DNA of 6,331 nt from Bacteroidia bacterium (GCA_025999775.1 BNXT01000087.1:1-6331), one strand, 5' to 3'. Shown: positions 1 to 6,242, counted from the first letter of the stretch. Notes: generated from the letters alone by a model not told the origin. Program-made: numbers and translations.

Positions 1-4
1 TACT

Positions 5-1081
5 ATGAACCGAGCAAAGTATTTTACATTGTGTGTTATGGTTGTGTTAATGCAGAATTGCGTAACTGCACAAACGAAGAGTGTTAATCTTGATAGGCTG
101 TTCTATACCGTCACGTATCGGATGCCGCCTATAAAGCCGTTAACGCCTATGCTGTTTACGTATGCAGTCGTTGTGCGTGCTACCAAAAGTACGGAACAGC
201 GTGTTTCGCTGGGAGAAGTACAGGATGCTTTGATTATCTCAGGACAAGAAAAGCTTGATCAACCCGACGACGCTATGGTTGTAGCAACACTTTCACTTGG
301 CAATCTTGTAATTGGAACCAGCAATGTGAAAGAGCGTAAAGTAGAGAAAAAAGATAACGCTGGCAAAGTAGTTGGTGTTGACTATTTCTTTTCATGTGTT
401 GTTGAATATTCTTTTGAAGCGAGCTATGTGGTACAACGCGGTACCGAGATACTTGCCGAAAACAAACGTCATTATGATCCCCACACAAAACTTGTATATT
501 CCAGTGCAGAATATACAACGCGCAAAGAAGCCGCCGATTTTTGGAGTAACAATCGCGATGTTCTTATACCCGAGCTTACATCCAACAATTCGTTGCAAGC
601 CGCGCGTTCTCTGGGTGAATATTTAAGTGGATACTATGGGTTTCCTATTGTTTATACGAGGAACAATATCCTTTGGACTATGCATGAAAAAAAACATGAT
701 GAAAATATTAACTTTCAGGAACATTGCAATGCGTTGAAAACACTCATCGAAGCTATGACGCCGGAAGTGGGATTAGATGCTACAAATGCTGAGTTAATAG
801 AAATCATTGACTATTTTAAGTCTATTCCTGAAAAATACACGGATCCCAAACATAAAGCCGACACGAAGTTGCGCTATGCCGCATATTACATCTTATCCAA
901 GATTTACTACAACTTAGACGACCCTATAAACGCCACGGTATATGCTGAGAAGTTGGTAGAAAACGGCTACGACGCCAAGGATGGCAAAGGCTTGATCAAG
1001 GATGCCGAGGAACTGACTGCGATACTAAATAGAACCACAGTTATCAAAACCCGACATTTTTATCCGGAGGACTACAAGTAG
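5..1081 (+). CDS. Exported protein of unknown function, helical C-terminus
   Basis: I do not recognise a characterised family. The 358-residue product starts with a signal peptide: short basic n-region (N2-K5), hydrophobic core about residues 6-17, and a plausible signal peptidase I site around VTAQ (20-23). Cys19 in LMQNC is a poor lipobox, so a lipoprotein is possible but less likely. Residues 24-220 look beta-rich with alternating hydrophobic positions (LSLGNLVIG at 97-104, VVEYSFEASYVV at 132-143). Residues 236-345 look alpha-helical and TPR-like, including KLRYAAYYILSKIYYNL at 288-304 followed by DDPINATVYAEKLVENG. It probably acts in the periplasm or at the outer membrane. From memory, similar exported proteins occur in other Bacteroidales, but no function is known to me. 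The frame is open over the four bases before the ATG, so a longer N-terminus cannot be excluded, though the signal peptide supports this start. recX follows after 50 bases. Confidence 0.8.
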   Translation: MNRAKYFTLCVMVVLMQNCVTAQTKSVNLDRLFYTVTYRMPPIKPLTPMLFTYAVVVRATKSTEQRVSLGEVQDALIISGQEKLDQPDDAMVVATLSLGNLVIGTSNVKERKVEKKDNAGKVVGVDYFFSCVVEYSFEASYVVQRGTEILAENKRHYDPHTKLVYSSAEYTTRKEAADFWSNNRDVLIPELTSNNSLQAARSLGEYLSGYYGFPIVYTRNNILWTMHEKKHDENINFQEHCNALKTLIEAMTPEVGLDATNAELIEIIDYFKSIPEKYTDPKHKADTKLRYAAYYILSKIYYNLDDPINATVYAEKLVENGYDAKDGKGLIKDAEELTAILNRTTVIKTRHFYPEDYK

Positions 1082-1131
1082 AATCTGTAGAATGATTATT
1101 TATTCTCGCACTCAATGTCGCAATAGTCGCC

Positions 1132-1614
1132 ATGGATCTTGATAAAATTCTTTCAAAGGCTCAAAAATACTGCGATTATCAGGAGCGCTGTACGGCAGAT
1201 GTGCAACAAAAACTACGTACTTGGGATGTGTCTGCACACGATGCTACACAAATCATCAATTTGCTGACCAAGGATGACTACCTCAACGAAGAACGTTTTG
1301 CTACAGCATTTGTAAGGGATAAAATTCTGCTGTCTCACTATGGAAAAAATGTGGTTAAGCAACAACTCCAACTGCGAAAGCTCCCTACACACATCATCAC
1401 GCGGGCGTTGACCTCCGTCCCCGACGACGAGTATCATAAAGTACTACAACACCTGCTCGCAAAACGTCAATCCACACCTTCACATCGTGCCAAACCGGAT
1501 GACATCAAACAGCAACTTCTGATTCACTACGCCATTGGACGTGGGTTTGAATATGATTTAGTAAAAAAAATCCTATATTCGGTACGTATCGCAGATATTT
1601 CGCCACGACAATGA
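1132..1614 (+). CDS. recX: RecX family regulatory protein
   Basis: RecX binds RecA filaments and modulates (usually inhibits) strand exchange and ATPase activity in the cytoplasm. At 160 residues this is the usual length for the Bacteroidota version. The three-helix repeats typical of the family are visible: an N-terminal one around residues 5-45 (CDYQERCTADVQQKL at 14-28), the most conserved one at 48-93 (DDYLNEERFATAFVRDK, then GKNVVKQQLQLRKLP at 71-85), and a C-terminal one at 126-148 (KQQLLIHYAIGRGFEYDLV). The start is fixed: an in-frame TGA lies at 1093-1095 and no other ATG lies between it and 1132. recA is not in the window. In other Bacteroidales I recall recX beside prmC and pyrE; neither is seen here. 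It could be co-transcribed with the exported-protein gene upstream, since no clear promoter lies in the 50-base gap. Confidence 0.9.
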   Translation: MDLDKILSKAQKYCDYQERCTADVQQKLRTWDVSAHDATQIINLLTKDDYLNEERFATAFVRDKILLSHYGKNVVKQQLQLRKLPTHIITRALTSVPDDEYHKVLQHLLAKRQSTPSHRAKPDDIKQQLLIHYAIGRGFEYDLVKKILYSVRIADISPRQ

Positions 1615-1646
1615 ACGCCGGTTTCCATCGTACCAAAAGAGAAGAG

Positions 1647-1676
1647 ATTGAGAAAAATCCATAAAAGTTAACTTTG
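1647..1676 (+). promoter_or_regulatory. Candidate distal promoter (P1) upstream of HU gene
   Basis: The -7 element TAACTTTG (1669-1676) matches the Bacteroidota consensus TAnnTTTG fully. An imperfect -33 element ATTG (1647-1650) lies 18 bases upstream. The start of transcription would fall near 1682. It is weaker than the proximal copy because the -33 element and spacing are off consensus. Confidence 0.45.
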
Positions 1677-1679
1677 TAG

Positions 1680-1710
1680 TTTGCAAATTTAAAAAAAATT
1701 TGTAACTTTG
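1680..1710 (+). promoter_or_regulatory. Candidate proximal promoter (P2) of the HU operon
   Basis: A -33 element TTTG (1680-1683) and a -7 element TAACTTTG (1703-1710) are separated by 19 bases, which matches the consensus used by the primary sigma factor of Bacteroidota. The start of transcription would be about 1716, giving a 5' leader of roughly 40 bases before the HU start codon. This is the best promoter in the window and the natural driver of the HU / mini-protein / RNase G / GT9 cluster. Confidence 0.75.
1684..1702. repeat. A-tract inverted repeat in the P2 spacer
   Basis: CAAATTT (1684-1690) and AAATTTG (1696-1702) form a perfect 7-base inverted repeat around five A's. It fills the whole spacer between the -33 and -7 elements of P2. 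It could be an operator or an intrinsically bent segment. A chance A/T-rich palindrome is also possible. Confidence 0.5.
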
Positions 1711-1755
1711 TAATTCGGAATGGATAGTAAGCGATAAAAAAATAGCAATGATATT

Positions 1756-2043
1756 ATGACAAAAGCAGAACTTGTAACGGCGATTTCAAAACGCACAGGC
1801 ATTGATAAGATGACGATCTCAGCGACGTTAGAAGCTTTCATGGATGTAACCCAAGATACCTTGAAGCGCGGCAATGCCGTGCATCTAAGGATGTTCGGCA
1901 GTTTCTGCCTGAAACACCATGCCCAAAAAAATGGACGCAATATCGCAAAGAATACGACTATCGTTATTCCTGAGCATTATACGCCATCGTTCAAGCCTGC
2001 AATTCAGTTTGTTAAAGAAGTCAAAAGTGTTAAAGTAAAATAA
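1756..2043 (+). CDS. HU-family DNA-binding protein (Bacteroides type)
   Basis: This is a nucleoid-associated protein of the HU/IHF superfamily that binds and bends DNA as a dimer. The 95 residues cover the full fold: an N-terminal helical dimerisation part (MTKAELVTAISKRTGI through about residue 40), the turn LRMFGSF (44-50), the beta arm (about 52-75) and the C-terminal FKPAIQFVKEVK (79-90). The arm reads GRNIAKNTT, so the proline usually found in GRNP, which intercalates into DNA, is isoleucine at residue 63. As I recall, close relatives in Bacteroides share this change. The start codon is the first good ATG in the frame, behind an A-rich leader typical of this phylum. The mini-protein gene begins two bases after the stop. 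Two tandem candidate promoters lie upstream. The subunit type (HU or IHF, homodimer or heterodimer) cannot be told from the sequence. Confidence 0.93.
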   Translation: MTKAELVTAISKRTGIDKMTISATLEAFMDVTQDTLKRGNAVHLRMFGSFCLKHHAQKNGRNIAKNTTIVIPEHYTPSFKPAIQFVKEVKSVKVK

Positions 2044-2045
2044 TT

Positions 2046-2135
2046 ATGCCAAGCGGAAAAAAGCATAAACGCCACAAGATGGCTACGCACAAACGTAAAA
2101 AACGTTTGCGCAAGAATCGTCATAAGAAGAAATAA
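2046..2135 (+). CDS. 29-aa basic mini-protein, AURKAIP1/COX24 (mS38/bS22)-like
   Basis: The product has 29 residues, of which 11 are Lys, 5 Arg and 4 His, with no acidic residue. It begins MPSGKKHKRHKM and ends RLRKNRHKKK. Residues 12-29 line up without gaps with the actinobacterial small-subunit protein bS22 as I remember it (Met, small residue, basic run, Leu, basic pair, Asn/Thr, Arg). The same pattern defines the AURKAIP1/COX24 C-terminal domain of mitochondrial ribosomal protein mS38. This suggests an rRNA-binding protein of the 30S subunit; that role is inferred. From memory, very similar short proteins occur across Bacteroidota, which argues for a real gene. The ATG lies two bases after the HU stop, so translation may be coupled, and RNase G follows 53 bases later. 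Its small size means automatic gene finders often miss it. Confidence 0.85.
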   Translation: MPSGKKHKRHKMATHKRKKRLRKNRHKKK

Positions 2136-2159
2136 TTTACCATTCAAATAGTTCTCAAG

Positions 2160-2183
2160 GTGCTTTGTAAACACAAAGTTCAC
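2160..2183 (+). promoter_or_regulatory. Hairpin just upstream of the RNase G start codon
   Basis: CTTTGT (2163-2168) and ACAAAG (2173-2178) form a perfect 6-bp stem with the loop AAAC. The stem can be extended by GTG (2160-2162) pairing with CAC (2181-2183) across a two-base TT bulge. The structure ends five bases before the TTG start at 2189, inside the expected ribosome footprint. It could limit initiation or be a cleavage or binding site. There is no following T-run, so it is not a typical terminator. Confidence 0.55.
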
Positions 2184-2188
2184 ACATT

Positions 2189-3763
2189 TTGAATAAAGAA
2201 TTTATCATTCATGCCTCAAATAATGCTATAGAGATAGCCTTGTTCGAGGATAAGTTATTAGTAGAATTTCATCGTGAACAAAACGATGAGAGTTTCTCGG
2301 TAGGAGACGTCTATTTAGGTCGCGTTCACAAGATCATGTTAGGCCTCAGCGCTGTATTTGTTGATATTGGAGCCGACAAAGCAGGTTTTTTGCATTATCT
2401 TGATCTTGGACATCAAGTAAAGGATGTGTCGCGATTAGTTGATTTGGCAACGCGACAAAATGCAACCCCTGAGCAGTTAGATATCAGTCGATGGACACTC
2501 GGAGAAGAGACGCCACGCTCCGAACAACTAAGCAGTATGGTCAACCAAGGTCAAAACGTCTTAGTGCAGATCTCCAAGGAGGCTATCTCAACAAAAGGAC
2601 CGCGTATAACCGGAGATTTGTCTATTGCAGGACGTTATCTCGTTCTGATTCCTTTCTCCAATAGTATCTCCGTATCCACTAAAATCAGGTCTTCCGAAGA
2701 GCGCAACCGATTACGCTATATCATTCAAAGTATTTTGCCAAAAAATTTCGGCGTTATCATTCGTACCGTAGCTGAGGGGAAGACCGTTTCCGATATTGAC
2801 ACCGATTTGAAAGAATTATTGGATAAATGGAAGCGCATTATACATCAGCTCTCACATGCAAAACCTCCTAAACTACTGCTCGAAGAGCAAAGTAAAGCCA
2901 TTAAAATCATTCAAGACCTTTTCAATGCCGATTACAATCAAATTGTGGTGGATAACGAACAACTTTACGATAGTATCTCACGATACCTCAACATCGTGGC
3001 GCCGGAGAAAAAAGACATCGTTAAGTTTTACAAAGGCTCAGAGCCTATTTTTGACCATTACAACGTTACCAAACAGATCAAATCCAGTTTTGGAAAATTA
3101 GTTCCGATACGTCGAGGCGGCGCATACTTAGTCATTGAGCACACCGAAGCGCTGCACGTCATTGATGTCAATAGCGGTCATAAAATGGACAGCGATGCTT
3201 CGCAGGAGGACAACGCACTCACGGTCAATTTAGAGGCTGCTACTGAGATAGCTCGTCAGCTCAGGCTACGCGACATCGGCGGAATCATTGTCGTTGATTT
3301 CATTGACCAACGTATTGCCAAAAACCGGCATATCCTCTTTAACAAGATGATCGAATTGATGAAGAACGACAATGCCAAACATAACATCTTACCGCCCAGT
3401 AAGTTTGGATTGATACAAATCACGCGTCAACGCATTCGCCAACAAACCAGCATTGAAGTACTTGAAAAATGCCCTGTTTGCGACGGCACCGGCTCTGTTC
3501 GCTCGAATTTACTCATTCTCGATGATATTGTAACCGACCTTGACTATCTTTATCAGCACAACCATACGGACATCACGCTGGAGGTCAATCCTTTTATCTA
3601 CGCTTACTTACTACACGGTTTTTGGAACTATCGCCTGCGCTGGTGGTGGAAATACAGGCATTGGTTGAAAATCACCAAATCAGCAGCTCTGCATTACTTA
3701 CAATACCGATTCTTGGACGCCACCGGCGAACAAATCAAGCTTCATCAATCACCCGTTGAGTAA
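2189..3763 (+). CDS. rng: Ribonuclease G/E family endoribonuclease
   Basis: This is a cytoplasmic endoribonuclease that cuts single-stranded A/U-rich RNA in rRNA maturation and mRNA turnover. The 524 residues match the RNase G-type catalytic core, without the long C-terminal scaffold of E. coli RNase E. The S1 domain begins at about residue 37 (GDVYLGRVHKIMLGL, then FVDIGADKAGFLH) and carries an insert at about 78-118. The 5'-sensor/RNase H-like region follows. The Mg-binding aspartates are D326 (HVIDVNSG) and D370 (GIIVVDFID). ITRQR lies at 411-415 and the zinc-link CPVCDGTG at 428-435 (C428, C431). The start is TTG: an in-frame TAA at 2168-2170 leaves no ATG, GTG or CTG, and the product then begins like other Bacteroidota family members (MNKEFIIHAS). 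A hairpin abuts the start. The GT9 gene follows after five bases, pointing to one transcript. Confidence 0.95.
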   Translation: MNKEFIIHASNNAIEIALFEDKLLVEFHREQNDESFSVGDVYLGRVHKIMLGLSAVFVDIGADKAGFLHYLDLGHQVKDVSRLVDLATRQNATPEQLDISRWTLGEETPRSEQLSSMVNQGQNVLVQISKEAISTKGPRITGDLSIAGRYLVLIPFSNSISVSTKIRSSEERNRLRYIIQSILPKNFGVIIRTVAEGKTVSDIDTDLKELLDKWKRIIHQLSHAKPPKLLLEEQSKAIKIIQDLFNADYNQIVVDNEQLYDSISRYLNIVAPEKKDIVKFYKGSEPIFDHYNVTKQIKSSFGKLVPIRRGGAYLVIEHTEALHVIDVNSGHKMDSDASQEDNALTVNLEAATEIARQLRLRDIGGIIVVDFIDQRIAKNRHILFNKMIELMKNDNAKHNILPPSKFGLIQITRQRIRQQTSIEVLEKCPVCDGTGSVRSNLLILDDIVTDLDYLYQHNHTDITLEVNPFIYAYLLHGFWNYRLRWWWKYRHWLKITKSAALHYLQYRFLDATGEQIKLHQSPVE

Positions 3764-3768
3764 AAGTC

Positions 3769-4773
3769 ATGAAAATCCTCATCATTCGCTTTAGCTCCAT
3801 CGGAGACATCGTCGTAACAACACCCATCGTTCGATGCTTGAAACAACAGCTCAAATGCGAATTGCACTACCTCACAAAGCCTGTTAATAAGCAATTATTA
3901 GAAGCCAATCCCTATATTGACAAGATTCATACGCTTGACAACGACGGAAATATTCCTTTTGCAGTTTTACGTAATGAACAATTCGATTATATTGTTGACT
4001 TACACCGTAATTTGCGCTCTCTACGTGTCAAATTAGCTTTGAGAAAACCGTTTGTCGTTTATCGTAAACTAAACCTGCAAAAACTCTTGCTCGTTCTGTT
4101 TAAACTTCACTGTCTTCCTAAAAAACATTTAGTTGACCGCTATTTTGATTGTGTTCACCGACTTGGCGTTCACAATGATGATCACGGTTTAGATTATTTT
4201 ATCAATGACAGCGACCGTATCACTACCGAACTACCCAATTCTTTTTTAGAGCAAGGATTCATAGCCATTGCCGTTGGAAGTCAGCATATTACCAAGCAAC
4301 TCCCCGAAGACAAACTGATTGCGATTGGTCGGCAACTCCCCTACAATATCGTTTTGTTAGGCGATCGTAATGACCAAACTAAAGCTCTATCCATTGAAAA
4401 AGCGCTTGGAAGCAAGGTGTTTAATGCTTGCGGAAAGTTTAGTATGAATCAATCGGTATCTGTTGTTCAGCAATCGAAGGTGTTGTTGTCCGGTGATACA
4501 GGGCTAATGCACATTGCGGCTGCGCTCAAACATCCTATTGTAGCTGTATTTAGCAATACGGTACGTGATTTCGGAATGTACCCTTACCTGCCATCTTCGA
4601 TGCAAGACCGTTATACCTTGGTCGAAGTAGAGAGCCTTACGTGCCGCCCCTGCTCCAAAATGGGTTTTAAACAATGTCCTAAAAAACATTTTCATTGCAT
4701 GAAAGATATTGATAATCAGACTATTATAGATGCTTTAGAGCATTTTTGTAAAAAATCTACACCCTTCTTGTAA
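3769..4773 (+). CDS. Glycosyltransferase family 9 (heptosyltransferase type)
   Basis: GT9 enzymes transfer heptose or a related sugar from a nucleotide donor to the lipopolysaccharide core at the cytoplasmic face of the inner membrane. The 334 residues have the two Rossmann-like domains of the GT-B fold. The N-terminal signature is ILIIRFSSIGDIVVTTPIV (3-21). The C-terminal donor-binding signature is LLSGDTGLMHIAAALKHPIV (239-258), with D243 and H248. A cysteine cluster follows at C292, C295, C303 and C310 (TCRPCSKMGF, then CPKKHFHC), a feature I know from other GT9 proteins. No signal peptide is present, as expected. The gene begins five bases after the RNase G stop, so it is almost surely co-transcribed with it, although the functions are unrelated; no other LPS gene is visible. 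The exact donor and acceptor sugars cannot be told, so I give no rfa/waa name. Confidence 0.9.
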   Translation: MKILIIRFSSIGDIVVTTPIVRCLKQQLKCELHYLTKPVNKQLLEANPYIDKIHTLDNDGNIPFAVLRNEQFDYIVDLHRNLRSLRVKLALRKPFVVYRKLNLQKLLLVLFKLHCLPKKHLVDRYFDCVHRLGVHNDDHGLDYFINDSDRITTELPNSFLEQGFIAIAVGSQHITKQLPEDKLIAIGRQLPYNIVLLGDRNDQTKALSIEKALGSKVFNACGKFSMNQSVSVVQQSKVLLSGDTGLMHIAAALKHPIVAVFSNTVRDFGMYPYLPSSMQDRYTLVEVESLTCRPCSKMGFKQCPKKHFHCMKDIDNQTIIDALEHFCKKSTPFL

Positions 4774-4788
4774 CTTATTGTACACCCT
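4758..4788. repeat. Direct repeat TACACCCT ahead of the sigma operon
   Basis: TACACCCT occurs at 4758-4765 and again at 4781-4788, a period of 23 bases or about two helical turns. The sequence after each copy is also similar (TTCTTGTAACTTA and GTTCGTCTTAA). It straddles the end of the GT9 gene and the leader of the sigma gene, so it could bind a regulator. Chance is not excluded. Confidence 0.35.
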
Positions 4789-4830
4789 GTTCGTCTTAAT
4801 AATAAAAACAAGCCCACTGTCTGCTAAACA

Positions 4831-5319
4831 ATGACACGAACTGAATACAACCACTGCGTTGATATATATTCCGATAATATCTATCGCTTTATCCTGAAGC
4901 ATTGCAAGGATAAGGACTGGGCATCGGATGTCGTGCAGGATGCTTACGTTAAACTTTGGGATAATGTAGAAAAAATAAGCGCCGATAAAGCTAAATCCTA
5001 CTTATTCGCAACAGCACATCACGCTATGATTGATGATATTCGCAAGCAAAAAGTATATCGCAATTTCGTCGATTTTGCGACCCCGACTACGCCACACTAC
5101 GAATACCAATACTCTGATACGCTTGAAATCGTGAATAAGTTGCTAGACCAAATGCCATCCGATCAGAAGTCCGTGTTGATGTTGCGTGACTATGAAGGCT
5201 ATAGTTACGAAGATATTGCCGAGATTACAGGGTTAAGCTTGTCGCAAGTCAAAGTTTATATTTTTCGAGCAAGAACGGCGCTTAAAAATAAGTTAGTAAA
5301 AATGGACAACCTAATATAA
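4831..5319 (+). CDS. ECF-type RNA polymerase sigma factor
   Basis: This group 4 (extracytoplasmic function) sigma factor directs RNA polymerase to a specific set of promoters. The 162 residues contain only the sigma-2 and sigma-4 domains. Sigma-2 spans about 12-75, with the core-binding stretch DVVQDAYVKLW at 33-43 and the following SYLFATAHHAMIDDIRK for -10 recognition. A linker at 76-98 leads to sigma-4 at about 102-155 (LLDQMPSDQKSVLMLRDYEG, then YSYEDIAEITGLSLSQVK as helix-turn-helix). The start is fixed by a TAA at 4825-4827 in the same frame. The next gene starts eight bases after its stop and encodes a probable membrane anti-sigma factor, the usual pairing. No partner SusC/SusD or FecR gene is visible, so a sugar or iron uptake role is not indicated. 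Its regulon is unknown. No convincing promoter of the primary sigma type lies ahead, so it may use its own promoter or read-through from GT9. Confidence 0.93.
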   Translation: MTRTEYNHCVDIYSDNIYRFILKHCKDKDWASDVVQDAYVKLWDNVEKISADKAKSYLFATAHHAMIDDIRKQKVYRNFVDFATPTTPHYEYQYSDTLEIVNKLLDQMPSDQKSVLMLRDYEGYSYEDIAEITGLSLSQVKVYIFRARTALKNKLVKMDNLI

Positions 5320-5327
5320 AAACAGCT

Positions 5328-6230
5328 ATGATCATTCACCGTAACAATTATGAGGCTTACGTGTTAGACTATCTTGAAGATCGTTTAGACGCTGATAGTT
5401 GTGCTGCAATGGAGGCGTTTTTATCGGAAAATTCAGACGTTGCCGATAGCCTCGTTGATTTATCGGACGCCACGCTCCCAAGCGAGACAGACATAATTTT
5501 TGAACACAAATCATCGTTATGCCAGTTGACGCAGCTCATCGCAGCCTCCGATGCAGAGTTTGAGTGTTGGGATAACACACAACCTACACTACCTCAAGAA
5601 CGCATTCCCTACCCACACAAAACAACGCTATATCACAAGCGGGTAACACTATTTTCTCGTACTCTCACAACGCTTGCCGTTGCCGCTTCATTGATTCTGG
5701 CAATTGGGTTCACCGCTATCTTTTGGCAACCTACCGATGATGCTGTTGTCCCGTCTATTGTAGCTGATAATCAGCGCTTTTCCGTACTACCTGTAGCGCC
5801 TATTATTTCTACTCAAAGTCCCGAAATTCCAAGTGAAACCCCAAGCGCCGAAGTTGCAGAGGTTACTACCCAAAGGGCAACGCGCCGCCGCTTGACGTCC
5901 ACGGAAGCCATAGAGGTTATACCCCCTGTTCGTAACGCTTCTCAAGTCGTTACAATTGCCTCAACAATAATAAAACCTACTATAACCACAGATTTAGCAA
6001 TCTGTCCACAGTCCTACTTTTATGGGAAAACAATTATTGTCATAGACAACGGTAGCGTTCACAACAATATTGATAATGATATTACTGTGGGAGATCGGTT
6101 GTTGGCTTCCGCTAAAACGTGGATAGGAAATCAAATTCGTCCTTTTTTACAAGAAACCGGTCGGCAATACTACGAGAAAAAAGCGGAGTTTGAAAGCCAC
6201 CCGCTCGCGACTTTCTTGGTGAATAATTAG
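5328..6230 (+). CDS. Probable single-pass membrane anti-sigma factor
   Basis: The product has 300 residues. The N-terminal part (7-45: NYEAYVLDYLEDRLDADSCA, then a short helix ending FLSENSDVADSL) resembles the sigma-binding head of Bacteroidota anti-sigma proteins. The HxxxCxxC zinc motif of ZAS anti-sigma factors is absent. A cytoplasmic linker leads to one transmembrane helix at about 110-133 (LAVAASLILAIGFTAIFW), preceded by basic residues (K104, R105, R111), which places the N-terminus inside. The periplasmic part begins with a Pro/Ser/Thr-rich stretch (about 140-185), a basic patch ATRRR (184-188), then a region I cannot assign to any family (200-300). The eight-base gap after the sigma gene implies co-transcription. 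The inferred role is to hold the sigma factor at the membrane until an envelope signal arrives. The family assignment rests on the head, topology and context. Confidence 0.75.
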   Translation: MIIHRNNYEAYVLDYLEDRLDADSCAAMEAFLSENSDVADSLVDLSDATLPSETDIIFEHKSSLCQLTQLIAASDAEFECWDNTQPTLPQERIPYPHKTTLYHKRVTLFSRTLTTLAVAASLILAIGFTAIFWQPTDDAVVPSIVADNQRFSVLPVAPIISTQSPEIPSETPSAEVAEVTTQRATRRRLTSTEAIEVIPPVRNASQVVTIASTIIKPTITTDLAICPQSYFYGKTIIVIDNGSVHNNIDNDITVGDRLLASAKTWIGNQIRPFLQETGRQYYEKKAEFESHPLATFLVNN

Positions 6231-6242
6231 TCTATTGATTTT

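Noticed and set aside
392..598. Open frames on the minus strand and in alternative frames inside the exported-protein gene
   Set aside because: They lie wholly within a well-supported gene, have no recognisable domain or start context, and look like shadow frames.
1064..1073. GGAGG-like Shine-Dalgarno match near the end of the first gene
   Set aside because: It lies inside coding sequence (PEDYK codons), is too far from the recX start, and Bacteroidota rarely use Shine-Dalgarno sites.
1090..1108. AGAAT/ATTCT inverted repeat between the exported-protein gene and recX as a terminator
   Set aside because: The stem is short and A/T-only apart from one pair, with a long loop and no T-run after it.
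2163..2178. The CTTTGT/ACAAAG hairpin as a transcription terminator
   Set aside because: The stem is A/T-rich and followed by TTCACACA rather than a T-run, and the downstream gene has no clear promoter of its own.
4504..4695. Minus-strand 63-codon frame inside the GT9 gene
   Set aside because: It is opposite the conserved SGDTGLMH and cysteine-cluster region, so the frame is a by-product of coding constraint on the + strand.
4745..4778. TTTG (4745-4748) and TAACTTAT (4771-4778) as a promoter for the sigma gene
   Set aside because: The -7 element breaks the TTTG part of the consensus and the spacer is 22 bases, so the match is too weak to annotate.
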